Counted from the stretch's first letter, positions 33,507 to 43,451 are shown. The stretch is DNA of 64,000 nt from Flavobacteriales bacterium (GCA_016713875.1 JADJOI010000003.1:2852001-2916000), one strand, 5' to 3'. Made by a program: numbers and translations. Notes: generated by a model from the letters alone, not told the origin.

Positions 33507-35858
33507 CTACGGAAGCTGGTCGGAGCGAGTGCTGCTGGGTGTGGTGCCACCGATGCTCAGCAGGACCCTATCGCGATCGTTCTTGTTCCCCGTGTACTTC
33601 ACCAGTCCGTCCATGTTCACGTCGCTTGCACTGTACACGCCGCTCAGGATGCTGTTCGGCGAAAGGCCTCCAACGCTCACCAAGATGGGATCGCGGTCAT
33701 TGGCGGCCCCCGTATACTTGATAGTGCCATCGAAATTCACATCACCGCTCCACAATGTGGCGACACTGCCATTGGTCATGCGGGCATTGTTCCCAAAGAC
33801 GGGCGTGGCGGGCAAGGAGAAGTCGATGAACGGACTGGTGGAGAAGTCGACCGGTTGTGCGGTCATCACCCCCAGGTGATTGCGGTGGCGTACGGCCACG
33901 TAGTACGAGCCGTTGGGGTCCGGGGTGAACGTGGGCAGTTGGGCCCAGTTGCTCGATCGTATGATCCCGTTCGTCAGCAGCAGTCCACTGAGCGAGGCGA
34001 CAACGTTCGCGGCATCCAATGGGTCGCGGTATTCCACCAGTACCCAATCCACCACTTCGGCGCCCGCGCTCCCTGACAGCGATGCGGTGTAGATACTGGC
34101 GGGAGCCACCTCTCCTCCACCATCACCACTGTGCACATAACCCAGCGACGTGTACGGTTCAACGAGCGGAAGGATCGCTCCATCCCGCAGGGGATTCTCC
34201 ATGCCGCCATTCTGGAAGGGTCCATCCAACATGACGCGGATCGTGTTGCACGGCTCGGCGCGCAGATGAACAACGCTGTTGATCGGCTCAAAGGGGTTCC
34301 CCACCATGAACAGGTCCCCGTTCCGCGCTCTGATGATATCCAACGCCCACATGCTGGGGACTGCCTGTGCCGCGAGCTGAATCCCGGTGCGGGCATCATG
34401 GATAGCTGCAAAATTGGCCGCCGTGTAAAAGCGGCCATCGTACGCCGTTGCGCATGGATAACCCGATATGGTGTATGGTGCGGCTGCACCGGTGCCGGCA
34501 TCCAATATCATATTGGTGTTCAGGGGAAAGCCCAGATCATCATTCAACCCACTGATGAAAAGCTTGCCATCCGTCTTGGCCAATTGCCAGGCACTGCCCG
34601 GTTGGGCAAAATCCACCGCAAGGGGCAGCACGGAGGCGGTGGACACTTTGATGGAACCCACCCGCTCGCGCGGTTGTCCACCAATGGAAGCAATATGCCC
34701 ACACACGAAAAGCGTGTCGTTGTCCAGGAGAATGTCCTCGGGCTCGTCCTCCGTGCCGAGAGGTACGGCCCATGGAAGCGTGGCCGCGCCGCTGATGGAG
34801 ATCGCGGCCAAGTGCTCTCGCGGCTGGCCGGCAATGAACCGGAATGAACCACAAACGAACAGCGTGTCGCCCTGCAAGGCCATGTCGGTCACATGGACCG
34901 TATCCGGCGATACCATCCATGGGAGCGCACTTGCTGTGACCGGGTCGATCGCCGCAAGGCCCACGCGACCGGCGCCACCGATCAGGGTGAAATCACCACC
35001 GGCGTACACGGCACCTGTTCCTGCTCGCTCCAGTGCATGCACTGCCCCATTGGCTTGTGGTGCCCAAGACGTTGGCAGACCGGTTTGCCGATCGAAAGCG
35101 GCGAGGTTGCGACGCGAAAGCCCGCCGCCGCGCTTGAATACGCCACCGATGAAGAGCTTGCTTCCTTGGGTTGCCATGGCCATCACCGTGTTCTCTGTCG
35201 CCGAAGACCAATCCGTGATGATAGGCAACCCTGAGCTCGGCACAGCGAAGGCCGCGAGCCGTTGCCGACCCGAACCATCCACCAACGTGAAATCACCGCC
35301 CGCATAGAGCGTGTTGTTGGCAACAGCGAGACAGTGCACGTCGCCGTTCAACTCTCTGCTCCAGCTATGCAGAACGCCGCTCGCATTCACCAAAGCGATG
35401 TGGTTGCGGGCCGTCGCGGACACCGTGGTGAAATCGCCGCCGAAGAAGACGTTGGTGCCGGAGAGGGCCATCGCGCGCACGATGCCGTTCGCATTGGGGT
35501 TCCAGGCTTGCGGTGTGTTGGAGGTGGGCGGGAAGGCCGCGATGCGGTTGCGGGCAGTGAGCAGATTGACCAAGGTGAACGCACCACCGACATAGACCAC
35601 CGTGGGCGTGGCCACGATGCAATGCACCGTACCATTGGCGTTCGGTGTCCAGCTCGTGAGCGCATGGTTGCTCACGGTGAAGGATGCCCCACGAGGCCGG
35701 GCAGCACCGTTCACTGTATTGAAGTCACCGCCAACGTAGAGCCTGCCGCTGTTCAATGACATGCAGTACACCGTGCCATTGCTCGTGCCTGCTGCCCATG
35801 TCACGTTCGCTCCGGTGGAAAGGCGCACGGCCGCGAGGTTGTTGCCAGCGCCGCAGCG
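33507..35858 (-). CDS. Secreted repeat protein with QLP module, C-terminal part after a frameshift
   Basis: About 780 residues in this frame continue the protein begun at 36328. The frame stays open to 36059, but real coding begins where repeat homology resumes, at about 35858 (N-N-L-A-A-V-R-L-S-T-G). Repeats of the form L-Y-V-G-G-D-F-T-x-V-x-G-x-x-R-x-x-L-A-A-F recur through the first two thirds and suggest a beta-propeller. The last 240 residues are the shared module: V-E-Y-R-D-P, H-R-N-H-L-G-V-M-T, two D-G-x-x-K-Y-T-G / N-D-R-D loops, final S-D-Q-L-P. It lies divergently from three histidine kinase genes. Whether the gene is broken, phase-variable or mis-sequenced cannot be told. Confidence 0.7.
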   Translation of the reverse strand, partial: RCGAGNNLAAVRLSTGANVTWAAGTSNGTVYCMSLNSGRLYVGGDFNTVNGAARPRGASFTVSNHALTSWTPNANGTVHCIVATPTVVYVGGAFTLVNLLTARNRIAAFPPTSNTPQAWNPNANGIVRAMALSGTNVFFGGDFTTVSATARNHIALVNASGVLHSWSRELNGDVHCLAVANNTLYAGGDFTLVDGSGRQRLAAFAVPSSGLPIITDWSSATENTVMAMATQGSKLFIGGVFKRGGGLSRRNLAAFDRQTGLPTSWAPQANGAVHALERAGTGAVYAGGDFTLIGGAGRVGLAAIDPVTASALPWMVSPDTVHVTDMALQGDTLFVCGSFRFIAGQPREHLAAISISGAATLPWAVPLGTEDEPEDILLDNDTLFVCGHIASIGGQPRERVGSIKVSTASVLPLAVDFAQPGSAWQLAKTDGKLFISGLNDDLGFPLNTNMILDAGTGAAAPYTISGYPCATAYDGRFYTAANFAAIHDARTGIQLAAQAVPSMWALDIIRARNGDLFMVGNPFEPINSVVHLRAEPCNTIRVMLDGPFQNGGMENPLRDGAILPLVEPYTSLGYVHSGDGGGEVAPASIYTASLSGSAGAEVVDWVLVEYRDPLDAANVVASLSGLLLTNGIIRSSNWAQLPTFTPDPNGSYYVAVRHRNHLGVMTAQPVDFSTSPFIDFSLPATPVFGNNARMTNGSVATLWSGDVNFDGTIKYTGAANDRDPILVSVGGLSPNSILSGVYSASDVNMDGLVKYTGNKNDRDRVLLSIGGTTPSSTRSDQLP

Positions 35859-36328
35859 TTCACGGTACTGAATTGACCGCCCAGGTAGAGGGTGTCCCCC
35901 TTCAGGGCCAAGGCGAGCACATCTCCGTTCACCACTGGGCTCCACGGCGAAAGGCTCCCATCGGCAAGTATGCGCGCGAGGTGCTGCCGGGGTTGTCCTC
36001 CGATGTTGGTGAAAGCGCCACCGATGATCCAGCCACCCGAACCATCGGGCACCACGCACAGCACCGTACTGTCCGGAATGGGAAAGCCATCGGTCGCAAA
36101 GCCGCTTGTCGCATTCAGCTCCACGCCGTAGGGTACAGGGGTTGGTGGCGATACCCTGTCGAACGCGCCTCCTACCAGGATACGGCCCGCCACCGTGTCC
36201 TCATTCACGCAAAGCCCCAGCCCATAATCCAAATGCCAGAACGCGGGGTCGATGCTGAGGTTCTGCGCGTTCAGCAGGAGGCCGAACAAACTGAACACTA
36301 CGCCGAGAGCGATGCGCTTCTGTATCAT
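35801..36328 (-). CDS. Secreted repeat protein, N-terminal part before a frameshift
   Basis: 175 residues in this frame: a signal peptide ending Leu-Leu-Asn-Ala-Gln and the first repeats (I-L-V-G-G-A-F, I-I-G-G-A-F-T-N-I-G-G-Q-P-R-Q-H-L-A, L-Y-L-G-G-Q-F-S-T-V-N). Repeat homology stops at about 35850, after T-V-N-A-A-A, and resumes at once in the frame of the downstream part; one inserted base or two lost bases would restore a protein of about 940 residues. No homopolymer run is present at the junction that would make slippage likely. The start is 130 bp from the divergent kinase gene. Confidence 0.7.
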   Translation of the reverse strand: MIQKRIALGVVFSLFGLLLNAQNLSIDPAFWHLDYGLGLCVNEDTVAGRILVGGAFDRVSPPTPVPYGVELNATSGFATDGFPIPDSTVLCVVPDGSGGWIIGGAFTNIGGQPRQHLARILADGSLSPWSPVVNGDVLALALKGDTLYLGGQFSTVNAAALATTSRPCAFPPERT

Positions 36329-36376
36329 GGGTGATGGATGGATCCGTCAAAGCTCCAGTGCCTGATGTTCATGTGG

Positions 36377-36393
36377 AATAACCCGTTCGGGTT
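36377..36393 (-). repeat. Copy of the AACCCGAACGGGTTATT palindromic motif
   Basis: Reads AACCCGAACGGGTTATT on the minus strand. Unlike the other copies it lies between divergent genes, 49 bp upstream of the secreted-protein start and 65 bp before the kinase ATG, so a simple terminator role does not fit here; a second partial copy (CGCGGGTTATTG) follows at about 36414 on the plus strand. Confidence 0.55.
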
Positions 36394-36457
36394 GATCGCA
36401 TGGCGTCACCCTCGCGGGTTATTGTTCAGTCTGCGGCCTCTTTCGCTCCTTTGCTGC

Positions 36458-38470
36458 ATGACCATCTGCCACCGCGTGTTCGTGTGCACCCTTGCCGTGT
36501 GGGCAGGCCTGGTCGGAACAAACGCGCAGGAGAACCCCGCCCGCCTCGACTCCATTGTGCCTTTGCTGGATCCCGCGAAAAAGGACACCATGCAACTCAC
36601 CATGCTCATCTGGGCATGTGAATCGTGGACAACCTCGCCGAAAGCCTACCCATACCTCGAACGCCTCGACGCGCTGAGCACCGAACTGCTTGCGCAGGAT
36701 CATCCGCGCGTAAAAGCGCGCGCCCGACACGCACGCGGCGCCTACCACTTCTTCACGGGCTACCACGCCAAGTTCGAGCGCAATGTCCCCTTGGCGCTCT
36801 CGTCCTTCCAACAGGCCATTCGCGACTTCGAAGAAGGCGATCACCAGCATGCGGTGGGCGAGTGCTTGGACGCGCTGGGACTGGTCTATGGCCTTGCCGG
36901 CGCGAAAGACAAAGCGGAACAAGGGTTCCGCGATGAGTTGCGCATAGTCCGGGCGATCGGGCACCACTTCCTTCAGAACCAAGCGTTGGTGCACCTCGCG
37001 GGCATCCACGCTGATCGCGGCGAATACGACATCGCTTGGACCTGTCTCGACTCATGTGTGCGTGGCACGCCCGGCGATTCGTGCCTCGTCCTGAACGAAC
37101 GTGCGCGCATCCGTAGCATTCAAGAGAGACGTGCCGATGCGATGGCCTTGCTGGAGCGCAGCCTGCAAGTGGCAGGTCGGTCGAGCAACGCATGGGATTC
37201 GTTACCGGCGATCACTCCGCTCATCCGGCTACATTACAAGGAGGGCCAGTATGGCAAGGGGCTCTCGATGGCCTTGATGTGCGCGAGGCTTGCCGAGCGC
37301 ATGGGCGACGCCACGGCCCAATGCGGCTGCATCAACCTGGTCGGGGACGGTTACCGCTTTTCCGGCGATCCATTGAACGCGGCGAGGTGGTACGAGCTGG
37401 GGCTTGCATTGGCGGAGCGAATCGGCAACGTTGGGGTGGCGCGCGAGCTGGGCGATGAAGGCTCCATGCTCTACGCTTCGAGCGGACTGAAGGAGGTCTA
37501 CAAACTGCAAGGCCGCACCGCCGATGCACTGCGCATGACCGAACGGTGGTCGGTCCTCAAGGACAGTGTGCAACGCATGAACGGGCGCGAAGAAGTGCTC
37601 AGCGCCCGATTCCTCGAAGAAGCGCTGCGCGATAGCCTGGAGCAAGTTGCCAAGGAGCGCGCCCAAGCACTTGAAGTGGCGCAGCAGCAGCAACGCGACC
37701 GATCGAAGCTCTACGTGATCATCGGCGTATGCATCACTGCCCTGGTGGTGGCCTTGGCCTTTTGGAGCCGCGCACGTTATATGCGTCGTGCCAATGCGGC
37801 CATCCTCAACGCACAGCAGAAACTCGTAGAGAGCGAACGGGCGCGTGAGGCCAGTGAGGTGCGCACCCGGATCGCCCGCGACGTGCATGATCAACTGGGC
37901 AGCGACCTTACCAAGCTTGTGCTACTTAGCACCGAGGCCAAGGAAGTTGCGAATTCCGATACGACCGACCTGCAAGACATCACCGGCGATATCGAGCGCA
38001 TCGCCGGAGAGGCCAACCGCTCCCTCGGCGACATCGTCTGGTCCATCGACCCGCACCACGATTCGCTCGCGGGTCTTACGGAACGTGTTCGTTCGCATTG
38101 CGAACGCATGCTCAAGTGGAGCAAGGTGGAGCACACCATCGATTGCGCGCATGAAGGCCCCGACCGGTCGCTCGACCCCGCCACCAAGCGCGACATCTAC
38201 CTCATGCTGCGCGAGGCCCTGAACAATGCGGTCAAGTACGCCAAGGCGAAGCACATCCATGTGCGCTTCCATTCATCGGCAACGCAGGTCGAGTTCGAAG
38301 TGAAGGACGATGGCGTGGGCATGGAGGCAAGTGCACGAAATGGCCATGGTCTGAACAACCTGCACCATCGGGCCGAACGGCTGGGAGGACAACTGACCGC
38401 AGGCAGTGCTCCTCGTTCAGGAACAGTGATCACCTTCGAAGCGGCTTTGGAACCTGTTGCGCATGTGTAG
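36458..38470 (+). CDS. Periplasmic-TPR NarL-type histidine kinase, first of three
   Basis: A 670-residue membrane kinase. The ATG at 36458 gives a signal peptide ending Gly-Thr-Asn-Ala-Gln. About 380 residues of TPR helices follow, then a coiled segment, a transmembrane helix near 418-438, and a HisKA_3 domain with His475 in R-D-V-H-D-Q-L-G-S-D. The HATPase part has the N-box R-E-A-L-N-N-A-V-K-Y-A and D-D-G-V-G-M. It should pass phosphate to the LuxR-type regulator at 42798. Its kinase region is almost identical to those of the next two genes, while the TPR part is not. The stop overlaps the next start by 8 bp. Confidence 0.93.
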   Translation: MTICHRVFVCTLAVWAGLVGTNAQENPARLDSIVPLLDPAKKDTMQLTMLIWACESWTTSPKAYPYLERLDALSTELLAQDHPRVKARARHARGAYHFFTGYHAKFERNVPLALSSFQQAIRDFEEGDHQHAVGECLDALGLVYGLAGAKDKAEQGFRDELRIVRAIGHHFLQNQALVHLAGIHADRGEYDIAWTCLDSCVRGTPGDSCLVLNERARIRSIQERRADAMALLERSLQVAGRSSNAWDSLPAITPLIRLHYKEGQYGKGLSMALMCARLAERMGDATAQCGCINLVGDGYRFSGDPLNAARWYELGLALAERIGNVGVARELGDEGSMLYASSGLKEVYKLQGRTADALRMTERWSVLKDSVQRMNGREEVLSARFLEEALRDSLEQVAKERAQALEVAQQQQRDRSKLYVIIGVCITALVVALAFWSRARYMRRANAAILNAQQKLVESERAREASEVRTRIARDVHDQLGSDLTKLVLLSTEAKEVANSDTTDLQDITGDIERIAGEANRSLGDIVWSIDPHHDSLAGLTERVRSHCERMLKWSKVEHTIDCAHEGPDRSLDPATKRDIYLMLREALNNAVKYAKAKHIHVRFHSSATQVEFEVKDDGVGMEASARNGHGLNNLHHRAERLGGQLTAGSAPRSGTVITFEAALEPVAHV

Positions 38471-40535
38471 GCGATCCCGAACATTTTCTGCCACCATCGC
38501 TTCGTGCCTTGCTCTATTGGCCACAGGACACACGGGGCTGGATTCGTTGAGAGCCCTTGCGTTCGACCGCACCACGCCGGACAGCCTCCGCTTCACCGCC
38601 TTTTACGACCTCGTGTGGGACGGCTACCTGTTCTCCGACCCTGACAGCGCTTACATACTTGCGACATCGTTACGCCGCGAGGCGCGCGCGAAGAACAACA
38701 AGGTCTTCGAGGCACGGGCAAGCGAGCTGTTCGCTGCGGTGTGGTACGTGCGAGGCGACATGCGCACAGCCCTGCTGCACTACGACACGGCCCTTGCCCT
38801 GCACAAGCGCAATATGGATCATGACGGTCAGGCTGATGTTCTCACGAACATGGCAAGCATGCTCTCGTACTTGGGCGACCTCGACTCAGCACTCGCGCTC
38901 TACAACGAAGGGCTCGCGCTCCATGAACGTTTACGGGACAGCGCGGGCATCGCCACCGACCTCAACGCCCTCGGCCGTGTGCAAATGCTCCGCGGCGATC
39001 ACGCGCGAGCGGTGGAATTGTACATGCGCAGCTTGAGCATCCAAGAGCAACTGGGCAACAAGCGCGGGATCTGCACCTCGCTTGCGAACCTCGGTGGTCT
39101 GTACCTCAATCAAAGCGATTGGAAGGAAGCGCTCGACCACTACAGGCGTGCTGCCACCATCGCCGAAGAACTCGACGATAAACACCAGCTCGGCAAACAG
39201 CTGGAGGAGATCGGTTCTTGCTTGGAGGAACTCGGTGACACGGCACAGGCCATGCGCGTGCTGAGGCGCAGCGAAGCTGTGCGGATGCGTATCGACGACC
39301 GCCATGGGCTCGTGAACGTCCGCAACCGGATCGCCGGGCTTCTGGTGGAACAGGGGCGCTATTCTGATGCACTCGAATTCTACAACAGTGCCGAGGCCAT
39401 GGCCCGCACTGAGGACCTACCATGGGGTTTGGGCAACGCACTGGTGGGCATAAGTCACGTTCTGTTATTGACCGCCCATCCGGAGAAAGCACTGCGTGCC
39501 GCATTGGCCGCCGACAGCGCCGCGCTGATCGCCGAGGAATTGAACCTGCGGCGCGACGCGGCGGAAGTGAAGTACGCTGCGCTCAAGGACTTGGGGCGAT
39601 GGCAGGAAGCCTTGTCCGTGCACGAGCGGATCGTGCAGCTCAGCGACAGCATCATGCGCGAGGAGAACCAGCGTGAAGTGCTGCGCAACGGATACCGTTA
39701 CGCTTACGAGAAACAAGCCGAACGAGACAGCCTGGACCATGCCTTGGCCATGTTCCGTGCCGAGTCCTCACATCGCCAACAGCGCAGCACACTAGGGTGG
39801 CTGCTCGCCTTGCTAAGCCTGGTCGCCATCTCGATCGCCTTGCGCGTGCGATACGTGAGCCGGGCCAAGCGTGCGTTGGAGGACGCGCAGGTCAGGCTCG
39901 TCGAGAGCGAGCGCGCCCGCGAGGCCAGCGAGGTGCGCACCCGCATCGCCCGCGATGTGCATGATCAGCTCGGCAGCGACCTCACCAAGCTGGTGCTCCT
40001 GAGCACCGAGGCGAAAGAAGTGGCGCAGACCAATACGACCGGCATGCAGGACATCGCCAACGACATCGAGCGCATCGCCGGTGAAGCCAACCGCTCCTTG
40101 GGCGACATCGTCTGGTCCATCGATCCGCACCACGATTCGCTCGCGGGTCTTACCGAACGTGTTCGTGCGCATTGCGAACGCATGCTCAAGTGGAGCAAGG
40201 TGGAGCACACCATCGATTGCGTGCACGAAGGCCCTGACCGGTCGCTCGACCCCGCCACCAAGCGGGACATCTACCTCATGCTGCGCGAGGCGCTGAACAA
40301 CGCCATCAAATACGCACAAGCCAAGCACATCAGCGTGCGCTTCCGCACTTCGTCCGTACGGGTGGAGTTCGAGGTGAAGGATGATGGTGTGGGTATGGAT
40401 CCCGCGAACTCGAACGGCCATGGCCTGGAGAACCTGCGGCAGCGCGCGGAACGGATCGGTGGCACAATATCGGTGAACAGTTTGCCCGGCATGGGGGCAT
40501 GTGTGGAGTTCAATTGGGCAATGGCAACGCAGTAA
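38463..40535 (+). CDS. Periplasmic-TPR NarL-type histidine kinase, second of three
   Basis: A 690-residue paralogue. The ATG at 38463 overlaps the preceding stop by 8 bp, so translation is coupled. It has a signal-like hydrophobic start without a clear cleavage site, about 400 residues of TPRs (A-L-A-L-Y-N-E-G-L-A-L-H-E and similar), a transmembrane helix near 443-465 and the HisKA_3 His500 in R-D-V-H-D-Q-L-G-S-D. The HATPase domain ends in G-H-G-L-E-N-L and a glycine-rich tail. The region from the linker after the membrane to the N-box matches the first and third kinases nearly base for base. Confidence 0.92.
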   Translation: MCRRSRTFSATIASCLALLATGHTGLDSLRALAFDRTTPDSLRFTAFYDLVWDGYLFSDPDSAYILATSLRREARAKNNKVFEARASELFAAVWYVRGDMRTALLHYDTALALHKRNMDHDGQADVLTNMASMLSYLGDLDSALALYNEGLALHERLRDSAGIATDLNALGRVQMLRGDHARAVELYMRSLSIQEQLGNKRGICTSLANLGGLYLNQSDWKEALDHYRRAATIAEELDDKHQLGKQLEEIGSCLEELGDTAQAMRVLRRSEAVRMRIDDRHGLVNVRNRIAGLLVEQGRYSDALEFYNSAEAMARTEDLPWGLGNALVGISHVLLLTAHPEKALRAALAADSAALIAEELNLRRDAAEVKYAALKDLGRWQEALSVHERIVQLSDSIMREENQREVLRNGYRYAYEKQAERDSLDHALAMFRAESSHRQQRSTLGWLLALLSLVAISIALRVRYVSRAKRALEDAQVRLVESERAREASEVRTRIARDVHDQLGSDLTKLVLLSTEAKEVAQTNTTGMQDIANDIERIAGEANRSLGDIVWSIDPHHDSLAGLTERVRAHCERMLKWSKVEHTIDCVHEGPDRSLDPATKRDIYLMLREALNNAIKYAQAKHISVRFRTSSVRVEFEVKDDGVGMDPANSNGHGLENLRQRAERIGGTISVNSLPGMGACVEFNWAMATQ

Positions 40536-40622
40536 CCGCATTAACCAATGAGGGTTATTTAATATTGACTGACGAGCTGCCATCTTCGCTACACGGCGAG
40601 TGAGTTGGATTATTGTGAACCC

Positions 40623-42770
40623 ATGCGCCAATCCCATTTGACTAATTTCTGGATGAGGCCGGTAACTGTCGTTCCACCCATTCTGAACCGCGCACATGCA
40701 TGCGGCCCGCCATCGGCTGGGGAGGGCTCCCGCCCTAGGCATCCTTTGAGAACTCCTAAGCACAATTGGCAGCAACAGCGTTGGCGCAAACTCTTGAGAC
40801 CGGCGCTGTTCGCATGGCTCCTCGGCGTGCTCTGCCCTGGTCTTGCCGCTCAAGATGTGGATCAGGTCTGGGTAGATTCCATGAAGGCTCTGCTCGACAC
40901 AAACCGCATGGACACCGTGCAGCTCGCACTGAACGCGGAATTGGGGAACTACCTCTCCAACTCTAGACTGCACGAACCCTATTTGCAACGAGCGTCCGCA
41001 CTCGCAGCGAAATTACATGATCACCCTTCCGAGAAGGTGCGTCGAAAGGCCATGCGCACCGAGGCCAGGATATGGAACATACGTGGAGTGATACATTGGG
41101 AGGATCAGCGGTACGGCGAGGCGGTCCACTGCTATGAGCGATTCCGGGAACTGGCTGTGCTGATGAAGGACACAGCCTATCGGATCCTGGCCGCAAATAA
41201 TATTGGACTGTTGCTGAACTCGATGGATCTACCCGATAAGGCAATGCCGGTGTACAAGGGCGCATTGCTATTGTCACAGCGATCCAACCATCCGTACATG
41301 ACCCCCATTTTGCTCGGAAGGGTCGGACTGTGCTACATGCAGATTGGGGATACGGTCCGCGCGGAGAGCCATCTGGTGGCGGCGATCGGGACCGCGACCG
41401 AAGGTTTTGCCAGTGTGCCTGCGAGAGTCGCACTCGCCTCATTGCGCATTCGGCAAAGAAGGCCGACCGATGCGGTTCCGCTGGTGGACAGTATCCGCTC
41501 CTTCGCAAGGAACAATGAGTTGGACGGACCCAACTGGCTAGGCGATGCATACTACCTCCGCGCTCGGATCGACACCACTTTGGAGGACTTCGAACGGGCG
41601 CTTCTACAGCTCGATACCTGCATCAAGCGAACCACGGAGATGAACATCGCACACGGCTGCGTTGCGTGCCTGTTGATGCGCGCTCAACTTCTCGATCGCC
41701 TTGGGGATCTCAAGCGGGAGGAAGCCGACCTGTTACAGATCCTTGAACTCGCTCAAGGGAGGACCCTGCTGCTCGAGCGTTCCATGGCTGCCCAACGCCT
41801 GAAGTCACTGTACGCCCGACAGGGGCGAATACGTGACGAGCTGCGCATGACCGAACAACTGAAAGACCTCGGGGACACCCTCCATGCGATTGATGCTGAG
41901 AAGGCCCTCATGGCTATGGACTTCAACGCAGCCATTCGGGAGGATAGCTTGTCCTTCCTCGCACAGCAGGGTGCAGCTGCGAAGAAGCATGCCAACGAAC
42001 TGGGCAAGGAACAGAACCGACGCACTTGGTTGATGGCCGCGCTCCTGTTCGCAGCCGGTGCCGCAACCGCCATCTGGAACAGGACCAAAATCCTGCGTCG
42101 TGCGAACCAAGCGATCCTCGAGGCACAGTCCAGACTTTTAGCTAGCGAGCGTGCCCGCGAGGCCAGCGAGGTGCGCACACGTATCGCCCGCGATGTGCAC
42201 GACCAGCTCGGCAGTGATCTTACCAAGCTCGTTATGCTCAGTACCGAAGCGAAGGTGGTTGCACAAGGCGAACCAAGTGGTTTGTCTTCCATAGCAAATG
42301 ACATCGAGCGCATCGCCGGGGAAGCCAATCGCTCGTTGGGCGACATCGTTTGGTCCATCGACCCACACCATGACTCACTTGCTGGTTTAACGGAACGTGT
42401 CCGCGCGCATTGCGAACGCATGCTCAAGTGGAGCAAGGTGGATCACACCATCGATTGCGTACATGAAGGCCCTGACCGGTCGCTCGACCCCGCCACCAAG
42501 CGGGACATCTACCTCATGTTGCGCGAAGCGTTGAACAACGCGATCAAGTACGCAAAGGCCGGGCACATCCATGTACGCTTCCACACATCGGCAGCACAGG
42601 TCGAGTTCGAAGTGAAGGACGATGGCGTGGGTATGCTGACCGCCGGAACGAAAGGCCATGGACTGCCCAATATGCGGAGCCGGGCGCAGCGTGTGAACGG
42701 AGAGATCCAGGTGGAAAGCAGCCCTGGAGCGGGCACCCGGGTCCGCTTCCAAACACCGCTTCCGGGCTGA
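40623..42770 (+). CDS. Periplasmic-TPR NarL-type histidine kinase, third of three
   Basis: A 715-residue paralogue. The start is uncertain: the ATG at 40623 gives a long basic, Pro-rich leader before the hydrophobic L-F-A-W-L-L-G-V-L-C segment that ends Gly-Leu-Ala-Ala-Gln; the ATG at 40653 is an alternative. TPRs, a transmembrane helix near 469-488, HisKA_3 His526 in R-D-V-H-D-Q-L-G-S-D and the HATPase domain follow. Unlike the first two it is separated from its neighbour by an 87-bp gap with a partial GGGTTATT motif and a CATCTTCG box, so it may have its own promoter. It lies 27 bp before the response regulator. Confidence 0.9.
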   Translation: MRQSHLTNFWMRPVTVVPPILNRAHACGPPSAGEGSRPRHPLRTPKHNWQQQRWRKLLRPALFAWLLGVLCPGLAAQDVDQVWVDSMKALLDTNRMDTVQLALNAELGNYLSNSRLHEPYLQRASALAAKLHDHPSEKVRRKAMRTEARIWNIRGVIHWEDQRYGEAVHCYERFRELAVLMKDTAYRILAANNIGLLLNSMDLPDKAMPVYKGALLLSQRSNHPYMTPILLGRVGLCYMQIGDTVRAESHLVAAIGTATEGFASVPARVALASLRIRQRRPTDAVPLVDSIRSFARNNELDGPNWLGDAYYLRARIDTTLEDFERALLQLDTCIKRTTEMNIAHGCVACLLMRAQLLDRLGDLKREEADLLQILELAQGRTLLLERSMAAQRLKSLYARQGRIRDELRMTEQLKDLGDTLHAIDAEKALMAMDFNAAIREDSLSFLAQQGAAAKKHANELGKEQNRRTWLMAALLFAAGAATAIWNRTKILRRANQAILEAQSRLLASERAREASEVRTRIARDVHDQLGSDLTKLVMLSTEAKVVAQGEPSGLSSIANDIERIAGEANRSLGDIVWSIDPHHDSLAGLTERVRAHCERMLKWSKVDHTIDCVHEGPDRSLDPATKRDIYLMLREALNNAIKYAKAGHIHVRFHTSAAQVEFEVKDDGVGMLTAGTKGHGLPNMRSRAQRVNGEIQVESSPGAGTRVRFQTPLPG

Positions 42771-42797
42771 TCGGACGGCCTGGCTATCTTGCGGCAC

Positions 42798-43433
42798 ATG
42801 GCCGCCACCATCCGCACCGCTATCGTCGAGGACGATGATGAGCTCCGGGAGCTGATCCGTCGCCGCATCGAGCGCAGTGGTGATATGCAGGTGGTTCGCG
42901 TTTTCGAAAGTGGTGATGATTACCTGGCCAAACTCGATGAGCTGGATGTGCAGGTGGTGCTCATGGACATCAACATGGAGGGCCGCAACGGGATCGACAC
43001 CGTGCGTGAGGCGAAGCGCATGAAGCCCGAGGTGCAATACCTCATGCTCACTATCTTCGAGAACCCGACGTACATCTTCGAAGCGCTATGCGCCGGTGCC
43101 ACGGGCTACTTACTGAAGAGCACTCCGGCCGAAGAACTCCTGGATGCCGTGCGTGATATCCGCAAGGGAGGCTCGCCTATGAACAGCGCGATCGCGCGCT
43201 TGGTGGTGAACAGCTTCCAGAAGGAGAGCACGCAACGCATCAACGACGAGAAGCTGAGCGAGCGCGAAAAGCAGGTGCTGGATGGCCTTGCCGCCGGACT
43301 GCAGTACAAGGAGATCGGCGCCAAACTGGAACTGAGCACCGAGACCATCCGTGTTCACGTGCGGCGCATCTACAGCAAGTTGCAGGTGGGCGGAAAGATG
43401 GAGGCGATCCGGAAAGTTTTTCCGGGGCCATGA
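42798..43433 (+). CDS. LuxR/NarL-family response regulator
   Basis: A 211-residue two-component regulator. The receiver has E-D-D-D near residue 10, phospho-acceptor Asp57 in L-M-D-I-N and the conserved Lys in L-L-K-S-T. The C-terminal LuxR-type helix-turn-helix (L-S-E-R-E-K-Q-V-L-D-G-L-A-A-G ... I-G-A-K-L-E-L-S-T-E-T-I-R-V-H-V-R-R-I) binds DNA. It is the only regulator beside three kinases of the matching HisKA_3 class, so it probably integrates all three. A TATCTTG box at 42785-42791 ends only 6 bp before the ATG, which would give a leaderless or nearly leaderless message if active. A short hairpin follows the stop. Confidence 0.95.
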   Translation: MAATIRTAIVEDDDELRELIRRRIERSGDMQVVRVFESGDDYLAKLDELDVQVVLMDINMEGRNGIDTVREAKRMKPEVQYLMLTIFENPTYIFEALCAGATGYLLKSTPAEELLDAVRDIRKGGSPMNSAIARLVVNSFQKESTQRINDEKLSEREKQVLDGLAAGLQYKEIGAKLELSTETIRVHVRRIYSKLQVGGKMEAIRKVFPGP

Positions 43434-43451
43434 GCTGCTGCCACGCGGCTT

